Assembly (NCBI RefSeq): GCF_001640805.2
Contig: NC_066836.1
Span: 2,007,798 to 2,071,797 of the forward strand
Origin: Lates calcarifer
Taxonomy: Eukaryota; Chordata; Actinopteri; Centropomidae
Direction: 5' to 3'
DNA length: 64,000 nucleotides
Part shown: positions 22,890-34,960 of the stretch, piece by piece
Numbering within the stretch: the stretch's first letter is position 1
How the letters are laid out: every line of letters begins with the position of its first letter
Position numbers and translations under genes: made by a program
The notes under the pieces: model-generated
The model's database searches: none
What the model saw: only the letters and a program-made list of their open reading frames with translations
Told to the model about the DNA's origin: nothing

Positions 22890-24143
22890 TTACAATGGTC
22901 TCCTCTCGAAAACAAAAGGACAGAGTAATTAAAATCGGTTTACAAAACAAAAAATAAATCTGTTTAACATTACAAATCAGTGTTTCTCTGTGACGCTGTT
23001 GGGCAGACAGGATGTATCCAGTTAGTTTAAAAGTCTGATGGTGACATGACTTGTAACAGTAAGAAAGTAGTAGACTGAAAATGATTCAATGTCTGGCCAT
23101 CTGGCCTACAGCCTGCGCTTATGGAAAACCCTGAATAATTATGAAACTCTGACAGAAAGAAGAAAAACAGCAAATATTCAGAAGAAGAAGATAGAACTCG
23201 TCAATTCCTAGAGTTGTTTGCTTTAAAATAATTTATATGAGTGGTCAGTTATCAGAAATGTTGCTGATGTACTGTATCATGTGCTGATCAACTTGGTTAT
23301 TTCTAACTTGGCTTCTCTTGCTCCAATTATTTCTTATCCTGAGTTCTCTGGAGGCGGTTAAAAGGGATTCTGGGAAGTGTAGGAAACAGCAGAAACAGTC
23401 ATGCAACCATGGTACACAGTGACACAAGAAGAATCTAATACTTCATTACAAAACAACAGCTGGAATAAATTGAACATCATGGCTCTTAACAGTTCACATG
23501 TGAAACTATCTGAGGGTGGAGCTCCTTAAAGTGAACATGTTTACAGTTCACAGGGTCTAGTTTCAGAGAATGACTATTTTAATTAAACTCCAACACCAGG
23601 CAGATTTCATAAGTATCCGTGTTCTGGTGTGCGTGCATCCTCAAAGACAGCAGAACACATCCTTTAATTATTTCCAACAGCTGTCTCTCCTTGTATTTTT
23701 CCATCACTGCTCGTTTCCTCTCGAGTGAATCCAACTATCATCCTTGTTCCTTCGGTGGCAAACAAGCGCTCGAGCTAAACCCGCTTTAAATATTCAACAC
23801 ATTATGTAAGATTACGCAAGACCGAGGGAAACATGAGCGAGATCATGGGAAGCGCTAAATATTTTAACAATGCCCTCATGCTTCACTTACTCCAAGAAGT
23901 GGCTAAAAATTATTGCAAATGCACATTTCCTCAACACTGTTTTTCACTGGTGGTTCTTGTGGAAGGAAAGAAACACTGCCAGCAGAGTCATGTAGAATAT
24001 AATCTGCACGGTGTTGTATGTTTTCCATGTGAAGATCTGTGTTGTATGTCATGTTTGTCAGAAAGGAAAATCCCTGTGTATCACTGTATGATTCAGTTTT
24101 TAATGGGACCTTGGCTTGACAGAACTTCTATCTTCTTAGACTC

Positions 24144-24230
24144 CATGAGCATTTTATTAGGAACACTTGTGCAGCTGCAAATCTGTGCAGTTGTCCAATC
24201 AGCCAATCATATGGCAGCAGTGCAGGACAT
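24144..24230 (+). mobile_element. Tc1/mariner-type terminal fragment
   Basis: GAGCATTTTATTAGGAACAC followed by 'ccaatcagccaatcatatgg' and 'cagcagtgca' matches the end of a transposon related to the one at 6009 (shared TTTATTAGGAACAC). Only about 90 bases are recognisable. Confidence 0.6.
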
Positions 24231-25542
24231 TTATTTTTCAAATATATTTTACATTATACGTCTGAATTTAATTGCTGTTAGTCAATGGTGCAAACTTCAA
24301 CAAAGTCTGAACTCTGAAATCTGATCTGGCAATTCTATGTAAAAAGTGATTTTGGACCATAATTTTACTCATGGCTGACAGAGCCCTGCTGTAACTCTGC
24401 AGTTATTTAATTTAGCTTGAGCGCACATTAATGCATTTTGGATATATGATGGTTGGTGCCAAAGTGTGATTGCTATCATTTGAGAAGGTTGAAGTATCAG
24501 GCAGAAAAAAAGTGACTTTAAAGGATATCATCAGGTTTCTGTACTGAAGGGGAAATGACAGCACTTTACAGCTCGGATCATCTGATGATTACCTTAAGGA
24601 GTTGTTCTTAAAATGAATGTATGGCATTATGGAAATCAACTCTTTAATTTCATAAAGTGCCATTTAGCTGGAATGAAAGAGCGTACATTAATGTGAGCGA
24701 TGAAGAGCAGTGGTCCGGAATGAGATTGCTGCTGTCAGAGAAAGTGACACCAACTTATTACAGAATGACTGACAGCATGGAAGTAAAGCTAATTATGGCA
24801 CTTTATAAAGGATAGTACTCAACGGTTGGAAACTTAAATCTGTATTTGTAGAGTTAGAACATCTCACAGACTGTGTCTTTTTAGTTTAGTTAGAAAATAA
24901 ATGGAACAGAAATTGAGTGAAGTGCAAACAACTACGAGAAGAGGTCAAAGTGGAACCATTGTGATGAATGTTTACAACAGAGTGGTGCAGGAATGTGTCA
25001 TAAAACCAGGAAGTATGTTAGCATCTTAGCACTCCTAAGCTGTAAAGACAGAGGAAACCACTGCTCTGCACTGTGTATATACATACCAGTACAAAAACTC
25101 TTTCAAACACAAATGTAACATACTGTATTTGTCTCCAAGGTTGTCTTTATTCAGGTTAGGTTTTGTCATATTACATACTGTACATCAGGTCCTCCGATGC
25201 ACCAGAGGTCTCCATGTTCATACTAAAAGCAACAGCACTAAAATACATCAAGGTTTCATTTCTAAAGTGTTACATTAGATCCTCCTCTCTGTCCCCTGGA
25301 ACTGAAACATGTCTGACAACCATCACATGAATGTCTGGTGACAAACATCCTAACAGATCGTCCCTGACAGCCGCCAAGCAGAGACGCCGGCAGATTCTGC
25401 ACATTTGGCCCAAAGGCCCCCCGATCGAGAGTATCCACACGACAGGAGGATCTGACTGATCTTCCACAAAGCATCGCCTCCATCTAGCTCCCCTCTCCTT
25501 CTCTGTCTCTGATCCTCCCCCACAATGCCTGCCTTTGAAAAT

Positions 25543-25561
25543 GGAGAGAGAGAGAGAGAGA
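25543..25561. repeat. (GA)n microsatellite
   Basis: About nine GA units. Confidence 0.9.
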
Positions 25562-26208
25562 TGGAGGCTGGGTAAGGACCTGAACACAGTCAGCAAGCTA
25601 AATGACACGGATGCTTTGAAACCAGCGCTCGCACGGTTCCTCACACAGACTTCAAAGGACAGTTTCATCGCAGAGAAGGAAACAACTGAGAGGCAAGAGA
25701 GCGACAGAAAGGGACAAATTAAGACCTTGTTGGAATGAGAGCAAAGAAATCAGCTGCCTCTCTTCATAAACTGACCTGTGGTTAGCCCTGCTGTGAGACA
25801 CTTCAGTCTGGGAGGATCAGGTCCAGTCCTCCCTGATGCACATGATTTAGATTTCTGCCTGCAGCCATGTGGTGTGGTGTAACATCACAAACCATCATCT
25901 GAATGATGAGAAAATAGTGCCGTTAACAGTTTAATTAAGAGAGTTGGAGTTTGAGTTATGCTAAATGCTAACATGCGAGTTGAGCTGAATCACTGACCAA
26001 ACTCTGAGTGAACAAAAAAGCAGAGGTAAAACCAAACTCTGGTGGTTGGAGGTGGTTGGGGAACCCCGGTCATTCATGCGTTTTGTGAACCCACTAGAGT
26101 CCTGTCCATCGTTTAGCCAAAGACTTCTTGTCTTTTAAGTCACTCTGAACGTTTTCTCTTCCAAATGATTCGATGATTTGGAGATTTTTGAACCTTTCCA
26201 TATTTTTA

Positions 26209-26225
26209 TTTTTTTTTTTTTTTTT
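26209..26225. repeat. Poly(T) tract, 17 bases
   Basis: Homopolymer. Confidence 0.9.
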
Positions 26226-26787
26226 GGTATAAATGATTGATAGAGACGATCAGTGTGTGGTACTTTTACTTCGGTAAAGTATCTGATTACTTCTTCCACC
26301 ACTGAAAGCAAACATTAATACAAACACACTAACAGATGGAGGCAGCAGTATTCCAGCAGCTCCTGTGCTCTACTCTGTCAAATTCCTGTTTTTGTCAATT
26401 GAGTCTGGTAGTGAAATATAGAGATGTTTCTGGTTAAACCAAAAGGATCTGACTCTTTAATAAAAAGCTCTGTCTCTGTAGGAATCCTCTCATCATGTTG
26501 TCAGACACTGAGAAGAACAATCTGAGCCTGAAAACAACTTTAGTGAATGTCCATTGAAGTGGACAGTCGTCCATTGGACTGGATTGCAGCAGCTGGTGTT
26601 GGACTGTTCTCGCTCAGTACTGCACTGATTCTAGAGACTTTTTGTCTCCATCAATCATTTACTCCCAGAAACATGAGAAAATCCTGGAGTTATCCTTTAC
26701 AGCATTTGGAACTCATGTTAAATCAATCATACCCGACAATCGTCATCCGACTTGACGACTGTTGTATTGTTTTGAGTGACTGCACAC

Positions 26788-26850
26788 AAGGCAGCTTTAT
26801 TTGTACAGCACTTTAGGACACAGAGGGACTTTAAAGCGATTTACTGTTTG
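26788..26850 (-). repeat. LINE (L2-like) 3' tail, minus strand
   Basis: AAGGCAGCTTTATTTGTACA then 'gcactttaggacacagaggg' and 'actttaaagcg' is the reverse complement of the common fish LINE end (..CTTTAAAG..GTGCT.TACAAATAAAGCTGCCTT). Only the tail is left. Confidence 0.6.
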
Positions 26851-29439
26851 GTGAAGAAACGAAATTAAAGGCAAAATCCAGTCAGTTAAACATAACAAAA
26901 TAAGACGAGGTCTACGACCATCACTACTCTTCAATGTTTCATTTAGATGTTAGATGTTTAACAGGATTTTACCTCCAGCGTTTGCTCTGATTAAACAGAG
27001 ACACCTGCTGCTTTCAGTTCACTGTCTAACACTCTGACAGAAACCGATAAGGCCTCAGTTTGACAGCACTGTACGTCTGTAATTACTGCATATCTCCTTC
27101 TTTTATCTCCTGTTTTATCACTGATGTTGGATGATGGGCTGTATTGTGAGAGAAAAATAGCAGCAGAAACAAAAGTTTCATTTCTCCTCATTGTTCACCA
27201 TCTGTCTTCTGCATGAAGCCTGCTGATGTGAAGCTCTGCAGTCTGTAGTTACCACCACAGGGAGTGTGTGGTGTTTGTGTATTGTGGGACTTCTGATTCG
27301 TTCCACGTACTAAAGGTCAGAGTTTCTGCTTCTGAGCATTTTAATATTTCTGGCAGACACAGAGACGGACCTTGGTTTGCAAGTGTTTTCAAATAAAAAC
27401 AAAAATAGAAATGTCAGGAAGCATCGCACTGCAGATACAACAGCAGCAGGAGAGTGTGAGTTGTTTGTTCTTCATCATGTTTTTCTCTCTGCTGTATTAA
27501 TAAGCAGAGTCAGAGAGAAACTAATTACAATCTCCTCACTGCAACAGAGGCATTTTTGCAGTTGTTCTTCAAGTAGATTTTTACTCTGATTCTCGTCTAA
27601 CTCGTCTGATGATGACGTTTTAACCTGTTTCTTGTTTGTTTTCATTTTCTTTGCATTTTATTTGTACTAAACACTGAACACTTCAGTGAGGACTCACAAT
27701 TAATTTTCCTCAAGGGAGAGATTTTACACCTGCTAATATTGTACTTCATCTACTCACAACATATAATTAGCACAAGCTGACATCTACTTGACTACTTGAG
27801 TGCACTCGACTGAGCTATTTAGACAAACTGCAGACTTGAAATACACTTAATTCCAAATGTGTAGTCACTGATTTTTGCTGATGGCAGCAGAGGAACAGGC
27901 TGTAAACACAACACTGACGCATGTTTCACAAAGAATAATGTAATGTTACAGACAAAAACAGACAGTTTGTGTCTAAATCTTTTGGAGGATTTAGTATTTG
28001 TTTCAAGAAGTAATTTGAAGTCATATTTTGAGTGTGGAATTCTTTCTCTGTATGGGTCTGATGTTAGTGTTTGTTTTCATGGACTTTCTAACTATCAAAA
28101 GTCCTGTATTAGTACTTTTTATTTAAGAAAATATTCCTTTATACTGTCTCTATCACTGCTTACAAATCAGACCCATCTGGAAATATTCAAAATTACGAGT
28201 CAACATCACAAATGAGATTGATTCTGGAGGTCAAAATGGGTTTAGTCCGACCTCTTTTACACAACCACTCATATCTGGTGTTTTACACTATGAAGACTTG
28301 TATTAGGGTCACCATGAACATCCCATCCAGTTCCTTTTTTTTTTTTTACCATCACATCTTATCTATCCTTGTTGTGGCCTGAGTAAAGCCATGGGGAGGG
28401 TAATACTGAGTGAGAGACGGTGTTTGAACAGGTGTAAATCACAGCAGTGAGATTAAGTCCTTGATTTACTGCCCCTGCCTCGGTGTGAGAGAGGGAGGGT
28501 GGAGGAGAAAGAGGAAGAGATAAAGACATCAATCATTACCTCTTGGAAAGGCTTCATTCCTCCGTATTTGCCCTCTTTCTGGTGTCCCCCGACAATATTT
28601 TTCTTTTTTATGTGATAAGGAGAAGTGAAATTATTGCTCAGCTTGAGCCCCGCGACATCAGACGCAGTTTGTAGGAGGCGTTTAGGTGCTCTCGGTGTTA
28701 TCTGTATGAACCCAGTCACCTCAAACAACCCTGTCTGATTCTTACAGTATCTCCAGGGTGTAGTCAGAAACATAACTCCACATCAGTCTTTTAGCTTAAA
28801 TTTTAATGTTGTATGTTATTTATTGTCATTTTACCTTTTGATTATTTTTGATTAACCCTTTGTTGATGGAAAAAACTACAGAAAAAGGCCTGTTACAGGT
28901 CTTCAGCTGGCTTTTCTGTGAGACCGTCTAAAAGCTGGAAAATCACTTTTAAAAAGGTGAAATCAGAGAATATTTAGTAGTTTTCTCACTGAAATGAATG
29001 AGCATCCAGAAAGCTATAAAATCTAATATGAAAGGAATTGTCCTGCTGTGGATGTCCAACAGATAATTCCTCATCCAAACAGTGTCCATTAGAGGCACAC
29101 TGTTAAACATCCCTTGTCCTCAATGAGTGCTTCCTAATTAACCACATCCTAGCTGGTTACTGTTACAAATGTTATTTCAATTACTTCAATCATAAAATTT
29201 GATGAGGTTTTCTATCTTTTCTACTTTTATCTCTGTCTCGGCTGTAGAACATTTTCCTGGAGATTGCCCCCATCTTGTTTTTACGCTGTTGAGTGTTTTG
29301 TGATTTTGTTAACACTCTGTGTCTGTGTTCTGCTAGCGAACGAAAGAACAGGTCTAAGTTTGGCAAAATGAAGAATAAGGTGCAACAAACCCAGAATGTA
29401 GATGCAGGAAGTTTAACACCAAACAGTTATGGAGAAACC
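26851..29439. other. Non-coding
   Basis: No gene, RNA or clear repeat recognised. Confidence 0.5.
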
Positions 29440-29650
29440 TTTTCATTCATTTGGGTCATGTTTTTGGTCTCCTCCACCTGCTGAGGGAAATCTTTGGCTC
29501 TTTAGCTGCTAAATGCTCCACTGTTTTCACCAGCTGGTTTCTAACCGTGTCTGTCTGCTAGACAGGTAGTGGAGTCTGTTTCTGAGAGTTTCTTTCTCTG
29601 AAAACAGTTTCCTGCTGTGGCAATAACTCTCTGAGATCATCACTATGAGA
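29440..29650 (+). repeat. Dispersed repeat family A, copy 1
   Basis: 'tttggctctttagctgctaa', 'atgctccactgttttcacca' and 'ctgaaaacagtttcctgctg' have counterparts in the same order at 49130-49310, and the last one also at 57490. It is a diverged interspersed repeat of unknown class. Confidence 0.5.
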
Positions 29651-30715
29651 GACCCATTTATAAAAGTTTATAGCTGCTTTGTGTTACTCAGTCATCCTTT
29701 TAGGTTCCTGTTGTTTATCTTTCCTTTGCATACACAAGAGCTGTAGACTTGTTCCCATAATGTGTCTACAAACCAGCCAATCAGGGAATCTCACCGCTGC
29801 ATCGTTTCATGCAGTCGTCAGCTGATGTGGTTCACCTGGTCGGCTCTGCCCTCCAGGCTGTAAAAGCTGGTCCATTAACTGATCTCATTCTTATTTTCCA
29901 GCTGGCTTTCATCCTTGTCTCTTTGTTGTGACACCACTGCAGCACACACTTCATACTTTCACTTTGCTTATTTTGTTCATTTTTTTTATTGCCTTGATTA
30001 AGCGATAAATTGTTTGGCCTCTATAAAAAACTCAGGAAATAGTGAAAAATGCTGGTTACAGTTTCCCATACCCTGAACTGACATCTGGAGATTAAATGAG
30101 AACTTCAGCTTCCTCTTCTAAGAGTCCTTTAATAGACTTTATTTTCCTGCCTGTTCTGTGGTTTACAGCCTGTTTCATGACTCCGACCAGTCAGTGGATG
30201 GTAGATCCAACACTGCTCTAACCCAAATTTCACAAATGGCTCCCTAAAATAATTCTGTCCTAGTATTAATGCCTCTCGCTCCGGAGACGATGAGGCTGAG
30301 TGCCCGTGAAACTGTGCCAGGTGCTTCAAGTGTTATAACATTGTGAGTCACTTTGCACAGATAAGCCTGAAGGGTTTTACCCAGACAAGAGGTAGCAAGA
30401 GGATAGTACACATTTAAGGATAATTTTCAGATACAGGTACAACTGGAACGCATCATCACTACAAAGCCAGCACACTACTCAAAACTCTCTTTAGTTTTCT
30501 TAATTTTTTGGACTTGCTTATGGTGTGGCTCACAGGGTGGTAAAATTGGTTGATTGGTCCACCACTTTCCTTCAGTTTGAAATATCCCATCAACTGTTTT
30601 GCACAGACATTATAGTTTACTCCCAACGACACTATTAAGTCAAACTTCTAATTTGTCCAGTACTTTGGTTTATGACCATTTATGACTGAAAAATGAATGA
30701 CTTTCCCATTGGCCT

Positions 30716-31112
30716 CAGTGGTTATCACTCTAACATGCTAAACTAAGATGGTGTGCATGGTAAACTTTATGCCTGCTAAACATCAGGTTGTTAGAATTTA
30801 GGTCAAAGTGCTGTTGGGCCTCTGGGAGACTGTCCTTGTGAAAGAAAACAACTACGTAGGTTGTCTGCTTCTTACAACCCATAGTTTGGGTTTATTGTTA
30901 GGCTAGTAGTTTTTGTGCCCAACCAAACCAGTTCCATAACCTTAACTGTGTGCTTATTATTGGAACCATGGCAACAAAGGTCTGGCTTGCCAACCACCAT
31001 TGGATGGCATTTCAGGAGACGGTCCTATGGGTCGTAACAAACAACCTATATGGTTGTTCAGGTTGGAGGAAGTACAGCCTCACACAGCTGCTAGCATGGC
31101 TACAGACTCTTG
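30716..31112 (+). repeat. Dispersed repeat family B, copy 1, split by a MITE
   Basis: 'taacatgctaaactaagatg' through 'ctgctaaacatcaggttgtt' (30731-30800) and 'agtacagcctcacacagctg' with 'ctagcatggctacagactct' (31070-31110) are the two halves of a repeat found uninterrupted in inverse direction at 42711-42905 and in the same direction at 63550-63905. Confidence 0.6.
30842..31062. mobile_element. Small inverted-repeat element nested in family B
   Basis: AACAACTACGTAGGTTGT (30847 on) pairs as imperfect inverted repeat with 'acaacctatatggttgtt' (31042-31059). The sequence between is absent from the other family B copies. This is the structure of a MITE insertion; exact ends are uncertain. Confidence 0.5.
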
Positions 31113-33394
31113 TTCTTATTTTTCTCCACATTAACATGTTTGTTTAAGTGATAATTATAGTTTCTTAAATGATTTTCCACAATGCCAGGATGTGATTCTG
31201 GTGAATAAATACCACATCCCTCCATTTTGTGGCCTACAGTCACATTTATCCCCAGATCAGCCTTGTAACACTCACCATGTGTAATTTATCTATGTACATA
31301 TGTGTGTAGCTGTAACCTAACGTCCTTCTGAGGTTGTATAAACCCGCAGATTCCCAGAGACAATACCAAGGACATGTCCTCGGCGTCCTCCTGTAGCAGC
31401 TATGACCCTGATGTGCTGCAGCTGAATATTATTTTCAGTTCTCCTCGTTGTGACTTTGTCTGGAGTGCATGAGAAAAAACTGACTTTCACAAAATCCTCA
31501 AGTTTCAGTCAATTTCTTACATTTTATTACTGTTGCACCATTTATACAAGTACATATAATTTTGAATGCATCAATTTCCATATCATCTTTTTGTTAGTTT
31601 GAATGAATGTGTGGTGTGGAAATAGCAGTGGTGAGACATGGGATGGAAATATCAACTGTAGTTGCCATGGATGCAGACTGAGAAATAATTTTTTTTTTTT
31701 TTTTTCCACTTGACCAAAAAGACAGGACTACAGGTTCACCCAACCACGGACATGCAATTTACTGAGTCAAGAGAGGAAGGAAAACTGAACCACGTGACAC
31801 ACGACGCTCCTCAAGTGTTTGTTTCTGCTACGGTTTGACAAGTGCTGGGAGGAAAACGTTGTGTGTCAGGTGGATGAAACTGAAAAGCTGGCAGATGGAT
31901 GGCTGAGATGGGTGAATATATAAACATATATCTGCATATATGCAAATGTGGGAAGAATGAAAGTACATTTATTAAAAGGACTGTAGTTTGGGCTGCTGGT
32001 ACTTTTACTCCACTGTTTTTATTTTCTGAAACACTCGCGTATTTAGTGACTTTTCAGGTTAATTTGCAAATTGGGATTGTCCATTCATCATGAGATAAGA
32101 TCCTAAAATATCACTGATGTTTCGTACCCTTCAGTCTTTCCTTCCTTCTTTTTTCTTCAGTCACTCTTTCCTTGTTTGTATACCTCCCTTCTTTCAACCT
32201 GCCATTCCTTTCCTTTTCTCTTTTCAGATCATATTAAAGAATGAATCCTTTCTTTCTTTCTCCCTTCATTTCCTTCCTGACCTTTGTTGCAATAGAGTAT
32301 TTTTCCACTGTAATACTGCTGCTTTTACTTGTTTACAGCTGTACGTCTTCTTCCACCACTGCATGCATGTACACATATGTAATATATATTTCTAAAAAGT
32401 AAAGGAAAATGCATGATGCGTGAAAATGACAAAATCAGAGGCTCCCTTCCATGTGCAAGGCTTTTCCATCCCATAATGATAGCATGGCATATGGTTGCCA
32501 CAGAAACATGGACCATAGTAGATTGAGTAGGCTGCTGAAGGCTCTGATCATTCACTGAAATCCTGACTCCTGTGTTCAGTGGGATCAGGCTGCTGATGAC
32601 TGACGCCGTCTGGGCTGTTTTCACCTGCTCAGATACCAAACCGGTGAGGTTTGCCCCACAAGACAGACTTATTTACTAAAGTTCCTGCTGTAATCATATG
32701 AAAATTTGACTGTTTGTGTCAATTTTAAATAGATCTACTGGTTGTAGAGTGTTTTTTTTTAACATTACTCTGTCATTGCAGCACATTTAATTTGTCTTTT
32801 AATCATTTATGGCGGGATCACAGAAAAACTCCATCATCTCCAAACATATAGTGAAAAAGGTTGCAGATATTTTTCATCTATTTATATGCCATATAATGGT
32901 TGAACTCAGTTGTAGACAAGAAAATCTCCAAGAAATGTTCAGTGTTTAATCCAAATTCCAAATTGGCATTTTGGGGTAGAGTTAAAAAAAGGATTTGGGT
33001 TCCTCTTCCAGAAACTGAAAACAGTCACAGGAAAGAGCTCAAGAGCCAGTTTAGTCTATTTTTCTTTTCTGAACCAGCATTATCTGAACTCATGCAGCAA
33101 ATGTCACCTTCTTGGTATTCTGAGCAAGTTCCAACAATCTCTATGTCTTGACTGTAAAGACCATTTCACCCAGGTCAGCAGTAGATATGTCTTTTAAAAA
33201 CAAATCTCATGATCTGTAAGTATTTGTTTTCAGATTTGGATGTAGGATCAGAGATTTCCATCTTTCTAAGAACATTGCAGACATCTTTTCAGCGAGGCTT
33301 TGCAGATTTTATACGTGTATTACAAATGTTAAAAAACCACTTAGTTCACTTAGAATATACCTAAGGGTTTCAGTACAAAATCTAGAACCTTATC
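31113..33394. other. Non-coding, downstream of basp1
   Basis: AT-rich with a CTTT/CCTT-rich pyrimidine stretch at 32130-32280. If basp1 uses a more distal poly(A) site, the part nearest 33394 would still be 3'UTR. Confidence 0.5.
31689..31705. repeat. Poly(T) tract, 17 bases
   Basis: Homopolymer. Confidence 0.9.
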
Positions 33395-34256
33395 TGAAAA
33401 ATTCCTATGACTGTTTAATATGTCTAAGAATGTGTTTTGCTCTGTAAAGCCAGCCTTTTTCAACCTCCAAAATGTCTTAGAAAGCCTGAACATTCTCAGT
33501 CCTCACAACAAATGTAACTTCCTTTTTTTAGAAGTTCTGTTTTTTCCCTTCAGAAAAAAGTGGTGTCTAATCCCAAGAGGAAAATGGGTAGCAACACAAC
33601 CCAACAATACCAAAAAGCAGAGGGGGAAAGGACGGGTTAAAAAAGGACACAACCACAACTCCACGGCACCGGAAAACTAGAGGTACCAGGCCAAAGCCGA
33701 GAACACGACACTCTGAAGAGGAGGATGAGTGGAAGGGGGAGAGCTGAAGAATGAACGGATTCAATGGAAGTCCAGCTGGTAAAGTGATTTCTTAAACCCT
33801 CCCCCCTCCTTCCCTCAGAACCATTTCCCCAAATTTTGATTTTCTGACATCCACAGAGCAGAGGATGCAGGTGAATGTATGAACACAGGCCCTCACTGGG
33901 CCCACATGGGAGTCAGGTTAAACCTCTTGACCATATGAGGGAAAGGGATGATGGATGTGGAATGGTGAAGCGAATGGCCGACACAGACTCGTATCAAAGT
34001 TCAAATACTACAGCAGAAAAAAATAGAATAAAACATAACAATAATAATAGCAATAATCATCTGCAGCGGTGGGAAACTTCTCCAGGTGGTTGCTCCAGTC
34101 CTCCTCATTCAACAAATCATCATCATTACAATTATTATTATTATTGTTATTATCATAATATGGGTGGGCGAGTTAATTTCATTTTCTTTTTTTTTTAATC
34201 TTCATCGTCGTTGAGTTAGGTACTTTATTTTTTCATTTCCGAAAAGAAGCTGTCCA
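33395..34256 (-). other. basp1: Probable basp1 3'UTR with ATTAAA polyadenylation signal
   Basis: Minus-strand sequence after the TAA has no coding signal. An ATTAAA lies at 33414-33419, about 840 nt past the stop, followed by T-rich then GT-containing sequence. From memory this length is in the range of mammalian BASP1 3'UTRs. A canonical AATAAA at 34224-34229 is only 28 nt past the stop and would give an unusually short UTR. The UTR contains an ATT/GTT-rich simple stretch (about 34127-34160) and, in mRNA sense, C-rich and T-rich tracts. The 3' end is inferred. Confidence 0.5.
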
Positions 34257-34907
34257 TTAATCTTGAACTGCTACGGTTTGATCCTTGCTTGGTGCCTCTG
34301 TGGCGTTTGCCTCCTTGGCAGGAGGTTCGGCGGCTGGTGTTGAACTAGGTGCAGCAGCGGCCTCCTTTGCTGGTGCAGGAGCTGCCGCCGCCTCTGTGGG
34401 CTTGGGGTCAGGGGAGGCAGCGGGGGCCGCCTCGGCCTTGGCTGCTGGTGCCGCGGGTGCCTCAGTCTTTTTGGCGTCGGCCTCATCTTTGCTCTCGGCC
34501 GCCGGGGCGGGCGCTGCGGCCTTGGCCTCGGGCTCCTTGGCGGCAGGGGCAGATTCTTTGGCCGGGGCGGGGGCAGCTGGTTTCTCCTCGGCCTTGGCGG
34601 GCTCTGCGCTCTTTGGCGCCTCTGTTTTCGGCTCAGCATTGGCGGCAGGTTTCTCAGGCTCCTTTGCAGCGGGAGCTGCATTCTTTTCCTCGTCTTTCGG
34701 CGCTGCAGCGTCTGCTGCCGGCGCCTCCTTGGCCGCTGTGTCATTCGCTACCTCCTTACCATCGGTGGCAGCTTGGGCCTCATCTTTGTTGTCTTTCGGT
34801 GCTTCACTCTCCTCAGCAGAGGCTCCCTCTGCTTTGGCATCCTTGTCTTTGGCCTTGTCATCATTTACACTGTATCCCTTCTTCTTTTTGCTGAGCTTGC
34901 CTCCCAT
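34257..34907 (-). CDS. basp1: Brain acid-soluble protein 1 (BASP1 / NAP-22 / CAP-23)
   Basis: The ORF encodes 216 residues from ATG (34907) to TAA (34257-34259). The N-terminus MGGKLSKKKKGY is the BASP1 signature: Gly2 is the myristoylation site, and the basic stretch at residues 4-10 with Ser6 (the PKC site known in the family) forms the lipid/calmodulin-binding effector domain. The rest is a low-complexity, disordered A/E/K/P-rich chain. It includes a family-typical KKTEAPAAPAA at 146-156, a PSSTPA at 187-192 and a C-terminal DQTV at 209-212. Human BASP1 is 227 residues, so the length fits. BASP1 is a membrane-raft protein of growth cones and synapses that binds PIP2 and influences cortical actin; in mammals it also acts as a WT1 co-repressor. 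There is no signal peptide or membrane span. The exon is strikingly GC-rich against AT-rich flanks, as alanine/proline coding requires. The start is supported by CAAAATGG (A at -3, G at +4) and an acceptor just upstream. Identity is near certain; copy number (a or b paralogue) cannot be told. Confidence 0.97.
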   Translation of the reverse strand: MGGKLSKKKKGYSVNDDKAKDKDAKAEGASAEESEAPKDNKDEAQAATDGKEVANDTAAKEAPAADAAAPKDEEKNAAPAAKEPEKPAANAEPKTEAPKSAEPAKAEEKPAAPAPAKESAPAAKEPEAKAAAPAPAAESKDEADAKKTEAPAAPAAKAEAAPAASPDPKPTEAAAAPAPAKEAAAAPSSTPAAEPPAKEANATEAPSKDQTVAVQD

Positions 34908-34923
34908 TTTGGATCTCTGGCTT

Positions 34924-34960
34924 CTGAAACAGATGGGAAAATAAATAAAGTTTAGTATTA
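34924..34960 (-). other. basp1: basp1 intron 1 splice acceptor and branch-site candidate
   Basis: Read on the minus strand, a pyrimidine-rich tract (ttatttattttcccatctg) ends in TTTCAG, with the AG at 34925-34924. The coding exon would begin at 34923, leaving 16 nt of 5'UTR (AAGCCAGAGATCCAAA) before the ATG. A TACTAAA sequence around 34951-34957 is one base from the optimal TACTAAC branch site and sits at a normal distance. This matches the known vertebrate BASP1 structure, in which the first intron lies in the 5'UTR. The first exon was not located. Confidence 0.8.

Larger units (their letters stand above)
21515..26787. other. Non-coding
   Basis: Contains the TG array, the internally duplicated repeat, the Tc1 fragment and two candidate conserved blocks (23620-23830 and 24560-24810). 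The 163-codon frame at 23833-24324 runs into the transposon fragment and is not gene-like. Confidence 0.5.

Noticed and set aside
23833..24324. 163-codon ORF
   Set aside because: Its end lies in a Tc1-like fragment and the rest resembles no known protein.
34224..34229. AATAAA right after the basp1 stop as the main poly(A) site
   Set aside because: Would give a roughly 50-nt 3'UTR, far shorter than expected for this gene; kept only as an alternative.
34271..34744. 157-codon minus-strand ORF rich in R, P and Q
   Set aside because: Alternate frame of basp1; a composition effect without independent support.
34285..34944. 219-codon plus-strand ORF as a separate gene
   Set aside because: It is the antisense of basp1; its A/S/G-rich protein is what antisense of Ala/Pro/Glu codons gives, and no domain is visible.
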